DNA from: Leucobacter sp. cx-42 | Lineage (GTDB): Bacteria; Actinomycetota; Actinomycetes; Actinomycetales; Microbacteriaceae | DNA: 64,000 nucleotides | Assembly: GCF_014529985.1 (NCBI RefSeq) | Contig: NZ_JACVMU010000003.1 | Coordinates: 1 to 64,000 of the forward strand | Reading direction: 5' to 3' | Shown here: piece by piece, positions 8,314 to 18,666 of the stretch | Layout of the letters: each line of letters starts with the position of its first letter | Position numbering within the stretch: the first letter of the stretch is position 1 | Made by a program: the position numbers and the translations under genes | The notes under the pieces: model-generated | Told to the model about the DNA's origin: nothing | The model's input: the letters and a program-made list of their open reading frames with translations, nothing else | The model's database searches: none

Positions 8314-9738
8314 TTAGCCGCCGATCCGCAGGGCAGCGGTGTCGTCTGCCCCGTCGAGGAGGTGCCCCGTCGGGTCGGCATCTCGCGGGTCACGAAGGCC
8401 AAGTGACCGCACCCCTCCAAGGCCATACATAAGGCCAAGGTACAACACAAAACTCACTGCGAACGCGGGAATATTTGCACCGACCGGGCTCGGCGCCACA
8501 TATGCAAGCACGTACGACATTGCTGCACCAATAATCCAGACGAGGACAGCAACCACGTTGACACCACCGAGGTACCAATAGCGGCTTTCCTTGCGCTCAT
8601 GCAGAATTTGGCGCGAGTACCCCCGCCGCTTCAGCAAGTAATAGTCGCCAATCATGATCGCGAACACCGGGACAAAGAACGCACTGATCACGAAGAGGAA
8701 GTCGGTGAATTGGTTCAGGAGGCCAAGGAATGTTGAGCCGATCACAGAAATCACACCAAGCACGAGTGCGGTTGGCAAGAACTTGAGATGCCACCTCGAC
8801 TGCGAGTTGACGACCGAGGTCACCATGCCGAATACCACCATGGTGTTGGTCGCCATCACCGAAAGGAAAATGACAATTCCGAGCGGCCAGCCAAACTCGC
8901 CAACGATGACCGCGGGGTCAAACGGAATCGCTTCGTTTCCGCGAAGAATCACGACGCTAAACGCCACAAGCCCGAGGAACATCGAGATGGTGGTCGACAG
9001 GGTATAGCCGATGCCGGATCCGATGATGCCAGCGGCGCTGCTCTTTGCATGCCGATTCATGTCGGCAGACAACACCGTCCAAGAAATCGCGGTGGCAATC
9101 ACCATGTCAAGCGTGATGAACGGTGTGCCCCCGAGGGTGGAATCCACCGGGATCGCACCAAATTCAGCAGGAGAGAACGCGGTGAATGCCGCGATAAACA
9201 CGGTCGCCATGACGATCAAAATGAGCAATGCAAGCCAAGGCTCTACGCGCGAGATTCCAGTATGACCAAAAATCGCGAGCACCACCACGATGCCCTGGCA
9301 AATCGCAGAAAACAGTGCGGGATTCGAGAATCCAGTTGCCTCATGCACCAGATAGTTCACAGTGACGCCAGCCAGCATCGCCTGCACCCAGCTCCAGCCC
9401 ATCAGCACGATGAGATTCGCTCCAGCCGGGAGGAGGCTGCCACGGATACCAAAGGAACCGCGAGTCAACGCCATCGTCGGCAAACCAGTGCGCGTTCCCA
9501 TGTTGCCGACCAACGTAAGAACAACTGCACCAATCACAGTACCGATGACGATCATCGTGGTGGCAGTAGCAAATGAGACGCTCGGCACGAACAGGGTGCC
9601 AGTGAGCAACGTCGTTACGACAAGATTTGCCGCGAGCCAAATCATTCCGATTCGGAGCACGCCCTGCGTACCTCTCACCGGGCCGGCAGACTCATCATGG
9701 CCGTCGAGATTTACGGCCATCGTGTTCGTGCTCGTCAT
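8314..9738 (-). CDS. NCS1-family nucleobase/heterocycle permease
   Basis: The 474-residue membrane protein has about 12 spans and resembles cytosine/purine/allantoin permeases of the NCS1 family, with conserved stretches MGTRTGLPTMALTRGSFG and SWTVLSADMNRHA. The family imports nucleobases, hydantoins, allantoin and related heterocycles with H+ or Na+. Its start overlaps the stop of the SnoaL-like gene by 4 bp (ATGA) and its stop is 3 bp from the cyclase gene, so the three are one operon. The pairing with a cyclase suggests import of a cyclic amide or ureide that the cyclase opens. Confidence 0.9.
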   Translation of the reverse strand: MTSTNTMAVNLDGHDESAGPVRGTQGVLRIGMIWLAANLVVTTLLTGTLFVPSVSFATATTMIVIGTVIGAVVLTLVGNMGTRTGLPTMALTRGSFGIRGSLLPAGANLIVLMGWSWVQAMLAGVTVNYLVHEATGFSNPALFSAICQGIVVVLAIFGHTGISRVEPWLALLILIVMATVFIAAFTAFSPAEFGAIPVDSTLGGTPFITLDMVIATAISWTVLSADMNRHAKSSAAGIIGSGIGYTLSTTISMFLGLVAFSVVILRGNEAIPFDPAVIVGEFGWPLGIVIFLSVMATNTMVVFGMVTSVVNSQSRWHLKFLPTALVLGVISVIGSTFLGLLNQFTDFLFVISAFFVPVFAIMIGDYYLLKRRGYSRQILHERKESRYWYLGGVNVVAVLVWIIGAAMSYVLAYVAPSPVGANIPAFAVSFVLYLGLMYGLGGVRSLGLRDPRDADPTGHLLDGADDTAALRIGG

Positions 9739-10172
9739 GAGATTGCCTCCGCTACTGCCCGCGCGTCATCTGCGAGAGCATTGGGGACAGTAGACAGGTG
9801 CTCGTGAATAGCACGCAGCGTGTCGTCTTCGGCAAGCTTGAAGATAATGCTCTCCCGCTCAACATAAGAATCGTCACCATCAGGCGTGGTAACGCTCGTT
9901 GCGACGGTATGGCTAAACACTGCACCGCCAGGGAACACCTGAACGAGTCGGTCGCTTGAGACGCATGCCGTCACGCGCCAACCTGAAGCGACCCACCCTG
10001 CCCACAGCTCTTCATAGGCTACTCGTGTGTCTAGCCGAGTCTCTTCTGGATGAAAAATAAATGATGCCGACGGGTCAAAGCCAGCGAAATACGCTTCGGT
10101 GTCGGTTGCAGCAAAAGCGGCAACAATCGAATCAGCGGCCGCGAGAACTGCCGCTTCAGTAGGGACATGCAT
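9735..10172 (-). CDS. SnoaL/NTF2-like domain protein
   Basis: The protein is predicted at 145 residues from the ATG at 10172, which has AAGGAG about 10 bases upstream; the nine extra codons to 10199 look untranslated. Its pattern, an N-terminal helix followed by DTEAYFAGFDPSASFIFHPEE and beta-strand-rich segments, fits the SnoaL-like/NTF2-like cone fold. AtzH-type members of this fold accompany amidases in cyclic-nitrogen degradation operons. It is the first gene of the operon with the NCS1 permease and cyclase. Function is unknown; it could be a small hydrolase, isomerase or binding protein. Confidence 0.75.
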   Translation of the reverse strand: MHVPTEAAVLAAADSIVAAFAATDTEAYFAGFDPSASFIFHPEETRLDTRVAYEELWAGWVASGWRVTACVSSDRLVQVFPGGAVFSHTVATSVTTPDGDDSYVERESIIFKLAEDDTLRAIHEHLSTVPNALADDARAVAEAIS

Positions 10173-10240
10173 GTTGAGTGTGCTCCTTCGAACTCTCATA
10201 TTCTGAGATCATGCGACGCAGGGTGCGCCAAAAATGGAAA

Positions 10241-10292
10241 TCCGGCGGATCAAACTCGCAAGAGATTCACTGCGAGGGAATGATCCGCCGGA
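10241..10292 (-). terminator. Two-tier terminator hairpin after the ureohydrolase gene
   Basis: A perfect 12-bp outer stem (TCCGGCGGATCA with TGATCCGCCGGA) encloses a perfect inner 6-bp stem (CTCGCA with TGCGAG). On the minus strand it is followed by a T-rich tract (TTTCCATTTTT). It sits 13 bp beyond the stop codon. Confidence 0.8.
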
Positions 10293-10305
10293 TCCGAACG
10301 GTTGC

Positions 10306-11253
10306 CTAGTCGCGTGCCGCCATCGCTGAGACGAGCTCGTAGACAACGTGGCTTGCCGATACCGCAGTGATCTGCGCGTGGTCGTACGCCGGAGCGACCT
10401 CAACCACGTCAGCGCCAACAATGTTCAGGTCAGCAAGACCGCGGATGATGCGGAGCATCTCGCGGCTCGTGAGACCGCCAGCCTCGGGCGTACCGGTGCC
10501 GGGTGCGTGAGCGGGATCCAGGACATCGATATCGATCGAGATGTAGAGGGGCTTGTCACCAACGCGGGTGCGGATCTTCTCCAGCGCCGCCGGAACACCG
10601 TGCTCCTCAACGAACTCGGTCGTGACGATCTGGAAGCCGAGCATTGCGTCGTCCTCAAGGTCGCTCTTGCCGTAAAGCGGGCCGCGGGTGCCGCCGTGCA
10701 TCGACGCCGTCATGTCGATGAGGTCCTCTTCCGATGCGCGACGGAACGGGGTGCCGTGCGTGGTCGGTGCACCGAAGTAGGTGTCCCAGGTGTCGAGGTG
10801 CGCATCGAAGTGCAGCACTGCGACGGGTCCGTGCTTCTTGTTAATCGCGCGGAGGAGCGGAAGGGCGATCGTGTGATCGCCACCGATGGTGACAATCTTG
10901 TCGACCTTCTCACCGAGCTCGGTGGCCGCAGCGTCGATCTGGTTGACGGCTTCTTCGAGGTTGAAGGGGTTTGCGACGATGTCACCAGCGTCGACAACCT
11001 GCTTGCGTTCGAAGGGCGACACGTCCTGTGCAGGGTTGTACGGACGGAGCAGACGCGATGCTTCGCGCACGTGGCTCGGACCGAAACGTGCGCCAGGACG
11101 GAAGCTCACACCGGTGTCGAAGGGGATACCTACGACTGCGATGTCTGCTGCGGGCACGTCTTCGATGCGGGGCAGCTTTGCGAACGTGGCGATGCCCGCG
11201 TATCGCGGGGTGAGGCTCGCGTCTACGGGGCCTACGGGGGTGTGATCAGTCAC
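10306..11253 (-). CDS. Agmatinase/guanidinobutyrase-like ureohydrolase
   Basis: The protein is predicted at 315 residues from a GTG at 11253, because AAGGA lies nine bases upstream but would touch the alternative ATG at 11262. All binuclear manganese ligands of the arginase/agmatinase family are present: GGDHT (His127), HFDAHLD (Asp150, His152, Asp154) and SIDIDVLDP (Asp241, Asp243). HGTPF matches agmatinase-type rather than arginase-type members. The enzyme should release urea from a guanidino substrate such as agmatine or 4-guanidinobutyrate. It has its own terminator and faces the XRE-cupin regulator. Substrate choice within the family cannot be settled by eye. Confidence 0.88.
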   Translation of the reverse strand: MTDHTPVGPVDASLTPRYAGIATFAKLPRIEDVPAADIAVVGIPFDTGVSFRPGARFGPSHVREASRLLRPYNPAQDVSPFERKQVVDAGDIVANPFNLEEAVNQIDAAATELGEKVDKIVTIGGDHTIALPLLRAINKKHGPVAVLHFDAHLDTWDTYFGAPTTHGTPFRRASEEDLIDMTASMHGGTRGPLYGKSDLEDDAMLGFQIVTTEFVEEHGVPAALEKIRTRVGDKPLYISIDIDVLDPAHAPGTGTPEAGGLTSREMLRIIRGLADLNIVGADVVEVAPAYDHAQITAVSASHVVYELVSAMAARD

Positions 11254-11433
11254 TGTCCACATTCCTTTCAGGGGTGTTCTTCATTGAGCGCGTGCACCAA
11301 TGCGAGTTTCATGTGAGTAAACAAGTAGACTCTATTAGTGAACTTGATGACAGAATAGACTGAGAATCAACACCACGTCAAACGCGGCTGGCCGACGCTG
11401 TCAGCAGACGTGCAACTTCGGAAGGTGGTCGCC

Positions 11434-12015
11434 ATGCGCCCCGTACATCCCACCGCGGGCGATACCCCTGTGCGGATCGGTGCCAAGCTGCGCGCGTCAC
11501 GCACTTCGCAGGGCATCACGATGGAACAGCTCGCGACGGCTTGCGGTCTCACCAAAGGTTTTTTGAGCCGCGTCGAACGCGATGACACCACTCCGAGCGT
11601 TCCCGTACTCGTGCAGATTTGTCAGGCGCTGTCGCTGCCGGTCGGCTCGCTCTTCGAAGAGCCCGAAGTGCAGCTGGTCTCGCTCGCAGACGCCCCCAAG
11701 ATCAACATGGGCGGCACTGGCGCGGTCGAGCGACTCGTGACGCCGCGATCGGAACATCGCGTCCAGGTGCTCCGTTCCACCCTCGAACCCAACGCCAACG
11801 GCGGCGTGCAGCTCTACACGGTGAACTGCGAGGTCGAGAGCATTCATGTCATTTCAGGCAGCGTCGATCTCATCTTCACCGATCGCCGAGTGCCACTTGC
11901 CGCCAGCGACACCCTCACCTTTGCCGGCAGCGAGCCGCACACTTGGGAAACGCACGAGGCCGGCGCAGAACTCATGTGGATTCTGGCACCGGCCGCGTGG
12001 AGTGGGTCGAACTAG
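11434..12015 (+). CDS. XRE-family regulator with C-terminal cupin
   Basis: The protein is predicted at 193 residues from the ATG at 11434, preceded by GGAAGGTGG. A lambda-repressor-like HTH spans about residues 14-68 (IGAKLRASRTSQGITMEQLA, then LTKGFLSRVERDD). A cupin domain fills the C-terminal half and ends with EPHTWETHE-type metal/ligand residues. Such regulators, for example PuuR relatives, often control polyamine or amino acid catabolism and bind the small-molecule inducer in the cupin. It is divergent from the ureohydrolase gene, which is its likely target. Confidence 0.88.
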   Translation: MRPVHPTAGDTPVRIGAKLRASRTSQGITMEQLATACGLTKGFLSRVERDDTTPSVPVLVQICQALSLPVGSLFEEPEVQLVSLADAPKINMGGTGAVERLVTPRSEHRVQVLRSTLEPNANGGVQLYTVNCEVESIHVISGSVDLIFTDRRVPLAASDTLTFAGSEPHTWETHEAGAELMWILAPAAWSGSN

Positions 12016-12023
12016 GGCTGCCC

Positions 12024-12827
12024 CTAGCCCCACGTCGCGTAGAGCTGCGGCTGCACATCTGCGAGGTAGTCAGCGGCCACTCCCCCGACCGGCTCCACCT
12101 CAGGCAGGTCTGCAAACAGCAGCTGAGTTTCACGCCCCGCGGTCGCGAGCAAGAGTCCGTCGCGCCCGGCGACCGTGCTCATACCGGTGAAACCCGCGGC
12201 CGGATCATCGCCCTGATGCCGGCGCGCAGCGTGATCCGCGTATGCCACCACCATGCTGTTTTCTGCGGCGCGAGCGCGCACCAACACTTCGGGAACGTAG
12301 CGTGAGAAGCCATCGATTGCGGTCGGCACGAGGAGCAGGTCGGTCCCCTGCTGTGCCAGATACCGTGCGGGCTCGGGAAATTCGATGTCATAGCAAATCT
12401 GGAACGCGACGCTGCGCCCATTCCACTCTGCGGTTTCGGGAGCCGCAGTCGACGGCGTGAAGGCGAGCGGCTCTTCGTCGGCCCAGAGGTGTACCTTTTC
12501 GTAGATAAGCACCTCCGCGCCCGACGCGTCCCACAGGCCGGCTGCAATGGAGAATCCGCCGTCTTCGCGGGCGAGCGGGAAGCTCGCGGCGATCGCGATG
12601 CCAGTATCTTTAGCCATCGCAGAGATTGCTGGGCGGATCGACGCAATCCGCTCAACTGTCAGCCATGCGGCGAGTGCACGTGGAGCGTAACCAGACACCC
12701 ACAGCTCTGGTGTGAGCAGCAGTTCGGCACCGGTCTCACTGGCCACCTCGGCGGCACAACGCATCGTCGCGAGGTTTGCTTCGATGTTCAGTGGAACAGC
12801 TTCGTCTTGCATCAGCGCAATTCTCAT
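12024..12827 (-). CDS. Carbon-nitrogen hydrolase (nitrilase superfamily)
   Basis: The protein is predicted at 267 residues from the ATG at 12827; a GTG at 12857 would add ten residues. The catalytic Glu-Lys-Cys triad is visible: Glu41 in LLTPELWVSGY, Lys111 in YEKVHLW and Cys145 in ICYDIEFPE. The CYDIEFPE context is typical of aliphatic amidases and omega-amidase-like or N-carbamoyl-hydrolysing members. It converges with the XRE-cupin regulator (8 bp apart). Together with the ureohydrolase it may process nitrogen compounds such as amides of guanidino acids. Substrate is unknown. Confidence 0.87.
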   Translation of the reverse strand: MRIALMQDEAVPLNIEANLATMRCAAEVASETGAELLLTPELWVSGYAPRALAAWLTVERIASIRPAISAMAKDTGIAIAASFPLAREDGGFSIAAGLWDASGAEVLIYEKVHLWADEEPLAFTPSTAAPETAEWNGRSVAFQICYDIEFPEPARYLAQQGTDLLLVPTAIDGFSRYVPEVLVRARAAENSMVVAYADHAARRHQGDDPAAGFTGMSTVAGRDGLLLATAGRETQLLFADLPEVEPVGGVAADYLADVQPQLYATWG

Positions 12828-12869
12828 GACTCGACCGTAACACCGGAGGTAGTGCACACCCTGATAATG

Positions 12870-12932
12870 CGTAACGCCCCGGGACAGAACATGTCACCGA
12901 GGCGTTACGTGAGTAGATCTGTGCGGATCTAC
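12870..12932 (-). terminator. Pair of intergenic hairpins downstream of tyrS
   Basis: Two perfect inverted repeats lie side by side: CGTAACGCC/GGCGTTACG (12870-12909) and GTAGATC/GATCTAC (12913-12932). Neither has a clear T-run. They occupy the gap after tyrS and may end its transcript. Confidence 0.45.
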
Positions 12933-12946
12933 GTGATGGATTTGGG

Positions 12947-14260
12947 TTAGAGCGTGATTCCCGCCATTGCCTTCTTGCCGCGACGCAGCACCGCGAACTT
13001 GCCGTGGAGCAGGTCGCCAGCTTCGAGCACGCGGTCGTCAGCCTCTACCGCAACGTTGTTGATGTAGACGCCGCCCTGCGCGATCGCACGACGTGCTTCG
13101 CCGAGGCTCTTCACAAGGTTTGCGTCGACGAGCAACTGCGCAACGCTTGCACCGAGCTCGCCCGCTGCCTGGGGCAGCTCTGAGATTGCGCCGCTGAGCG
13201 ACATCTCGTCGAGGGTTGCGAGGTCGCCCTGGCCGAAGAGTGCAGCCGAAGCATCGATTGCGCCCTGCGCTGCAGCACGACCGTGCACGAGGCTGGTGAC
13301 CTCGAGCGCGAGGCGCTTCTGCGCTGCGCGACGGAACGGCTCTTCCTCAACCTGGCGAGCGTAGTCCTCGATCTCTGCACGTGACAGGAAGGTGAAGACC
13401 TTCAAACGATCGATGACGTCAGCATCTGCCTGGTTGAGCCAGAACTGGTAGAACGCGTACGGCGAGCACATCTCGGGGTTGAGCCAGATGGCGTTGCCCT
13501 CACTCTTGCCGAACTTGGTGCCGTCAGCATTGGTGATGAGCGGGGTGCCGATCGCGTGCACCGAGGTGCCCTCAGCCTTACGGATGAGCTCGGTACCACT
13601 CGTGAGGTTGCCCCACTGGTCGCTGCCACCTGACTGCAGCATGCAACCGTACTGGCGGTGGAGCTCGAGGAAGTCGAGACCCTGGAGGATCTGGTAGCTG
13701 AACTCCGTGTAGCTAATTCCCTCGTCGGAATCGAGGCGCTTCGCAACGATGTCCTTCTTGATCATCGTGCCGACACGGAAGTACTTGCCAATCTCGCGCA
13801 GGAAGTCGATCGCCGACAGCGGCGCGGTCCAGTCGAGGTTGTTCACGAGGCGTGCAGCGTTGTCGCCTTCGAAGCTGAGGTAACGCGACACCTGCTCACC
13901 GAGCGAGCTCACCCACTCGGCGACAGTCTCGCGCGAGTTGAGCGTGCGCTCTGCGGTGGGGCGCGGATCGCCAATCAGACCCGTCGAGCCGCCGACGAGG
14001 CCGAGGGGCAGGTGGCCCTTCAGCTGCAGGCGACGCATCAGCAGGAGCTGCACAAGGTGGCCGAGGTGCAAGCTCGAAGCTGTCGGGTCGAAGCCGCAGT
14101 AATACGAGAACGGCGTACCTTCGATCAGCTCAGAGAGTGCCTCAGCGTCGGTGGATACGTGGATAAGACCACGCCACTCAAGCTCAGCCCACAGGGTGGG
14201 GAAGCTCGCATCGTTACTCTGGGCGGACATCATTTCTGCGCGTTCATCTACTACAGACAC
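12947..14260 (-). CDS. tyrS: Tyrosyl-tRNA synthetase
   Basis: The 437-residue class I synthetase charges tRNA-Tyr in the cytosol. The HIGH-type motif is HLGH at residues 65-68 and the KMSKS-type motif is KFGKS at 249-253. The tyrosine-binding stretch YTEFSYQILQGLDF and the motif GGSDQWGN are conserved. An S4 RNA-binding domain forms the C-terminus (about 370-430). The GTG at 14260 has no clear ribosome-binding site, and an ATG pair about nine codons later is an equally likely start. A small membrane protein gene lies 51 bp upstream in the same direction. Confidence 0.97.
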   Translation of the reverse strand: MSVVDERAEMMSAQSNDASFPTLWAELEWRGLIHVSTDAEALSELIEGTPFSYYCGFDPTASSLHLGHLVQLLLMRRLQLKGHLPLGLVGGSTGLIGDPRPTAERTLNSRETVAEWVSSLGEQVSRYLSFEGDNAARLVNNLDWTAPLSAIDFLREIGKYFRVGTMIKKDIVAKRLDSDEGISYTEFSYQILQGLDFLELHRQYGCMLQSGGSDQWGNLTSGTELIRKAEGTSVHAIGTPLITNADGTKFGKSEGNAIWLNPEMCSPYAFYQFWLNQADADVIDRLKVFTFLSRAEIEDYARQVEEEPFRRAAQKRLALEVTSLVHGRAAAQGAIDASAALFGQGDLATLDEMSLSGAISELPQAAGELGASVAQLLVDANLVKSLGEARRAIAQGGVYINNVAVEADDRVLEAGDLLHGKFAVLRRGKKAMAGITL

Positions 14261-14311
14261 GCTAGATATCGTACCGTGTGCCGCGCGACCCTGCGCGAGG
14301 TTCCACAGGTT

Positions 14312-14620
14312 TCATTCGGAAATTGGTGGTGTCTCAGCCTCGGCTTTTGCTCGTTCCGCTTGCTCACGCTTTTTGATGCCTCGCGCGTCCCAAACGCCCG
14401 CCACCCAATACCAAGCAAAGCCGAGCGTAAGGATCAGCCAGCTCAGCCAGACCTGGCCAAAATAGTTGCGCCAACCTCCTGACCCGAACCACTGCTTCAG
14501 AACGCCGACTACCAGCACCATCACAGCCATGATCACAGCCTGAAATGCCGCCCGGAGCCATATCTCCCTCGGGTTGTCCCAGTTGGGCGGAGTCCACATC
14601 AGTGACCAGAACCTACGCAT
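14312..14620 (-). CDS. Small two-span membrane protein
   Basis: The 102-residue protein has two hydrophobic segments (about 22-42 and 55-77), an Arg/Trp-rich N-terminus and a charged C-terminal tail rich in Lys, Glu and Ala. I do not recognise a family. It precedes tyrS in the same orientation with a 51-bp gap. Conserved small membrane proteins of this layout are common in Microbacteriaceae. The clean codon use and position make it probably real. Confidence 0.65.
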   Translation of the reverse strand: MRRFWSLMWTPPNWDNPREIWLRAAFQAVIMAVMVLVVGVLKQWFGSGGWRNYFGQVWLSWLILTLGFAWYWVAGVWDARGIKKREQAERAKAEAETPPISE

Positions 14621-14780
14621 GCCGTACCTCGCTTCCGTTCGGCGGAGCTGTCCCGGCGCTCCGCACCATACGAAAAACTTGTCATTCGAGGGGCAGCCCG
14701 TCCACCGTTGAGCTGCACAGCGCGCCAGTTCTTGTCATTCGGTATTCGCGATCCGCCCGCTATTGATCACCGCTAAACGA

Positions 14781-14816
14781 CAGAACCCCCAACCGCCGAA
14801 GCAGTTGGGGGCTCTG
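14781..14816 (-). terminator. Terminator of argH
   Basis: An 8-bp perfect core stem (CCCCCAAC with GTTGGGGG), extended by three further AGA/TCT pairs past one mismatch, lies 44 bp beyond the argH stop. The minus-strand continuation TTCTGTCGTTT is T-rich. Confidence 0.75.
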
Positions 14817-14859
14817 TGAGCAACGCTTACCGGCACGGGCCGGCGGCGCGAAGCGGAAC

Positions 14860-16305
<1,446 letters not shown>

Positions 16306-16324
16306 CTATCTGTTGGAAAGTAAT

Positions 16325-16359
16325 GATCCGCGCCCCGGATATCAATAGGAGCGCGGATC
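16325..16359 (-). terminator. Hairpin between argF and argH
   Basis: The perfect 9-bp repeat GATCCGCGC/GCGCGGATC has a 17-nt loop and sits in the 93-bp argF-argH gap. On the minus strand it is followed by ATTACTTTCC, only weakly T-rich. It could attenuate argH or process the message. Confidence 0.45.
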
Positions 16360-16389
16360 AATAAGAAATCTTGGAATTCAGCCTGTGAG

Positions 16390-17322
16390 CTACGCTGCCT
16401 GCGACTTCGCGAGGAGCCACACCATAAGCGCCTTCTGCGCGTGAATGCGGTTCTCTGCTTCGTCCCAGACGACACTCTGCGGACCGTCGATCACCTCGGG
16501 TGCCACCTCATACTCGCGGTATGCGGGAAGGCAGTGCATGAAGATCGCGTCGCTCTTGGCCTGCGCCATCAGCTCACCCGTCACGCGGTAGTCGCCGAAC
16601 GTCGCAACGCGCTCACCCTTTTCAGATTCCTGGCCCATCGAGACCCAGGTATCAGTGATCACCACATCGACACCCTGCACGGAAGCCGCTGCGTCGGTGA
16701 AAATTTCCACACTGCCACCGGTCGTTGCCGCGATCCGCTTGGCATCTTCCACGATGTCTTCGCGAGGCTGGTAGCCCTCAGGGCATGCCACACGGATGTT
16801 CATGCCTGCGGTCGCGAAACCGAGCAGGTACGAGTGCCCCATGTTGTTTGCCGCGTCACCAAGGTAGGTCGCGGTCAATCCACGCAGCTCGCCCTTTTGC
16901 TCGCGAATCGTCTGCAGGTCAGCAAGAATCTGGCACGGATGGAAATCATCAGTGAGCGCGTTGATCACGGGTACGGTTGCGTGCTCTGCCATCTCTACGA
17001 CGTTGGCCTGCGCAAACGTACGCCACACGATGGTTTCCACCATGCGCGACATGACCTTCGAGGTGTCCTCGATGGATTCCTTGCCGCCGAGCTGCGACGA
17101 CTGCGAATCCATCAGCAGTGGGTAACCACCCATGTCGGAGACACCCACCGCAAAGCTAATGCGGGTACGGGTCGAAGTCTTGTCAAAGATGACAGCAACG
17201 GTCTTGCCATGTTCAAGCGGACGCTCTGCAAATCGGTCACGCTTCAGACGTGCAGCGAGGTCAAGAACCTCGAGCTGCTCTGCATGGGTCAGGTCGTCAT
17301 CACGAAGCATGTGTCGAATCAT
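16390..17322 (-). CDS. argF: Ornithine carbamoyltransferase
   Basis: The 310-residue protein converts ornithine and carbamoyl phosphate to citrulline. The carbamoyl phosphate-binding motif STRTR lies at residues 50-54, DDFHPCQ near 127 and the ornithine-loop HCLPA near 265, all intact. Length and motifs fit an anabolic ArgF; no arginine deiminase genes are nearby. It is upstream of argH and divergent from the HAD gene, with a 78-bp shared promoter region. Confidence 0.95.
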   Translation of the reverse strand: MIRHMLRDDDLTHAEQLEVLDLAARLKRDRFAERPLEHGKTVAVIFDKTSTRTRISFAVGVSDMGGYPLLMDSQSSQLGGKESIEDTSKVMSRMVETIVWRTFAQANVVEMAEHATVPVINALTDDFHPCQILADLQTIREQKGELRGLTATYLGDAANNMGHSYLLGFATAGMNIRVACPEGYQPREDIVEDAKRIAATTGGSVEIFTDAAASVQGVDVVITDTWVSMGQESEKGERVATFGDYRVTGELMAQAKSDAIFMHCLPAYREYEVAPEVIDGPQSVVWDEAENRIHAQKALMVWLLAKSQAA

Positions 17323-17400
17323 GCGCTTCAGTTTATCGGATTACAGTGACCTTCCAGTGCGAGGCGACGATCCACACCCCGGCATGGCAAAGTTATAGGC

Positions 17401-18171
17401 GTGACTACGCCAGCTATTCCCGCGCTCATTGCTTTCGATCTTGACGATACGCTCGCACCTTCGAAGTCTCCGGTCGAGCCAGAAATGCTCGACGTCTTCG
17501 CGCGACTCCTCGAACGCACCTCGGTTGCCGTCATTTCCGGCGGCAACTTTGAGCAGTTCGAAATGCAGTTGGTGGATCGCCTCACCGCATTCTCGGGAAC
17601 CTCCGAAGCCGCACTCGAACGCCTACACCTGCTGCCCACCTGCGGCACCCGCTACGAGCGTCGCGTCGACGGCGCATGGACCAACGTGTACCGCGAAAAC
17701 CTCTCCACTGAGGAACGCGATGCCGCGTTCACCGCGCTGCGAGAGGAGGCCGAGCGGCTCGGATACTGGGAGCCTAAGACCTGGGGTGAAATTCTCGAGG
17801 ATCGCGGATCGCAGGTCACCTTCTCAGCCCTCGGCCAGCAAGCTCCCGTTGCCGCAAAGCAGGCATGGGATCCCACGGGCGAGAAAAAAAACACTCTCCG
17901 TGCCGCAGTTGCCGCCCGCCTCCCCCAGCTCGAGGTGCGCAGCGGTGGATCCACCTCCGTCGACATCACTCGCGCCGGCATCGACAAGGCCTACGGCATG
18001 CGCAAGCTTGCCGAACAGACTGGCATCTCACTCGAAGACATGGTGTTCGTCGGTGATCGCCTCGACCCGGACGGGAACGACTACCCGGTACTCGCAATGG
18101 GCGTCGCGTGCGAGGCTGTCGAAAGCTGGGAAGACACCGTTGCCTTGCTCGAACGGATGCTCGCTGCGTAG
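17401..18171 (+). CDS. HAD-IIB family phosphatase
   Basis: The 256-residue protein has HAD motif I FDLDDTLAPS at residues 12-21, motif II Ser-Gly in VISGG near 45-48, and motif IV GDRLDPDGND at 218-227. The cap sits between motifs II and III as in subfamily IIB, and eukaryotic phosphomannomutases are the closest remembered relatives. It is probably a cytosolic sugar-phosphate phosphatase or mutase-like enzyme. A GTG start is used. It is divergent from argF and alone in its transcription unit. Confidence 0.88.
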   Translation: MTTPAIPALIAFDLDDTLAPSKSPVEPEMLDVFARLLERTSVAVISGGNFEQFEMQLVDRLTAFSGTSEAALERLHLLPTCGTRYERRVDGAWTNVYRENLSTEERDAAFTALREEAERLGYWEPKTWGEILEDRGSQVTFSALGQQAPVAAKQAWDPTGEKKNTLRAAVAARLPQLEVRSGGSTSVDITRAGIDKAYGMRKLAEQTGISLEDMVFVGDRLDPDGNDYPVLAMGVACEAVESWEDTVALLERMLAA

Positions 18172-18352
18172 TTTCTGGCTCTCGGGCTCAGGTGCTGGCT
18201 CAGGCTCAAGCTCAGCTAGCTTTTCACCTTCATCTGGAAATCGACCGTCGTCAGCATGGATTCTTGTAATTTCGTGCTGACCACGGTCGATTTCTCGGTG
18301 TAGGTAAGTAATCTCACGATCCGCATGAAGCCGCACGCAAACAGCCCTGGGC

Positions 18353-18376
18353 GGGGGTGAGCGCAAGCTCACCCCC
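18353..18376 (+). terminator. Perfect 10-bp hairpin with GCAA tetraloop
   Basis: GGGGGTGAGC pairs with GCTCACCCCC across a GCAA (GNRA) loop. It lies 180 bp after the HAD stop. No T-run follows, so it may be an RNA-stabilising structure or a weak terminator. Confidence 0.5.
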
Positions 18377-18596
18377 GGCAGCCACATTGGCTTCCCTCAG
18401 CCCACTCGATGCCGCTTCATACCCGCTGCCGCAGTTGAGCTTGCGACCAACTTTGCCATTTGCCTTTGGCTCCACTCACTTGCCGGAGATATGTAATCTG
18501 CCATCAATATGTTGTTTGCGGGTATTTTTGTCATTTCTTCGGCAGATCGCATATTGAAGGCGCGAAGCAGAGACGACCGAGCACGAGCGGAAACGC

Positions 18597-18629
18597 AAAG
18601 AACCCCCGGCCGCGGGTCGGGGGTTCTTT
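18597..18629 (-). terminator. Terminator of mqo
   Basis: The perfect 12-bp stem AAAGAACCCCCG/CGGGGGTTCTTT lies 38 bp past the mqo stop and reads as a strong intrinsic terminator in either direction. Confidence 0.85.
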
Positions 18630-18666
18630 GCTCTGCGTGAGCTTCGCTGCCTGAGCAGCTCTGGAC

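Larger units (their letters stand above)
18172..18666. other. Intergenic region between convergent HAD and mqo genes
   Basis: No open frame here has a credible start, codon pattern or family. The segment just after the HAD stop is built of CTC-rich near-repeats (GGCTCAGGTGCTGGCTCAGG). The region holds a GNRA-capped hairpin (18353-18376) and the mqo terminator (18597-18629), and is otherwise unexplained. A frame on the minus strand rich in Pro-Glu pairs runs into the antisense of the HAD gene and I do not call it. Confidence 0.6.

Noticed and set aside
18028-18387. Pro-Glu-rich minus-strand frame after the HAD gene
   Set aside because: More than a third of it is antisense to the HAD gene and the rest is a low-complexity repeat.
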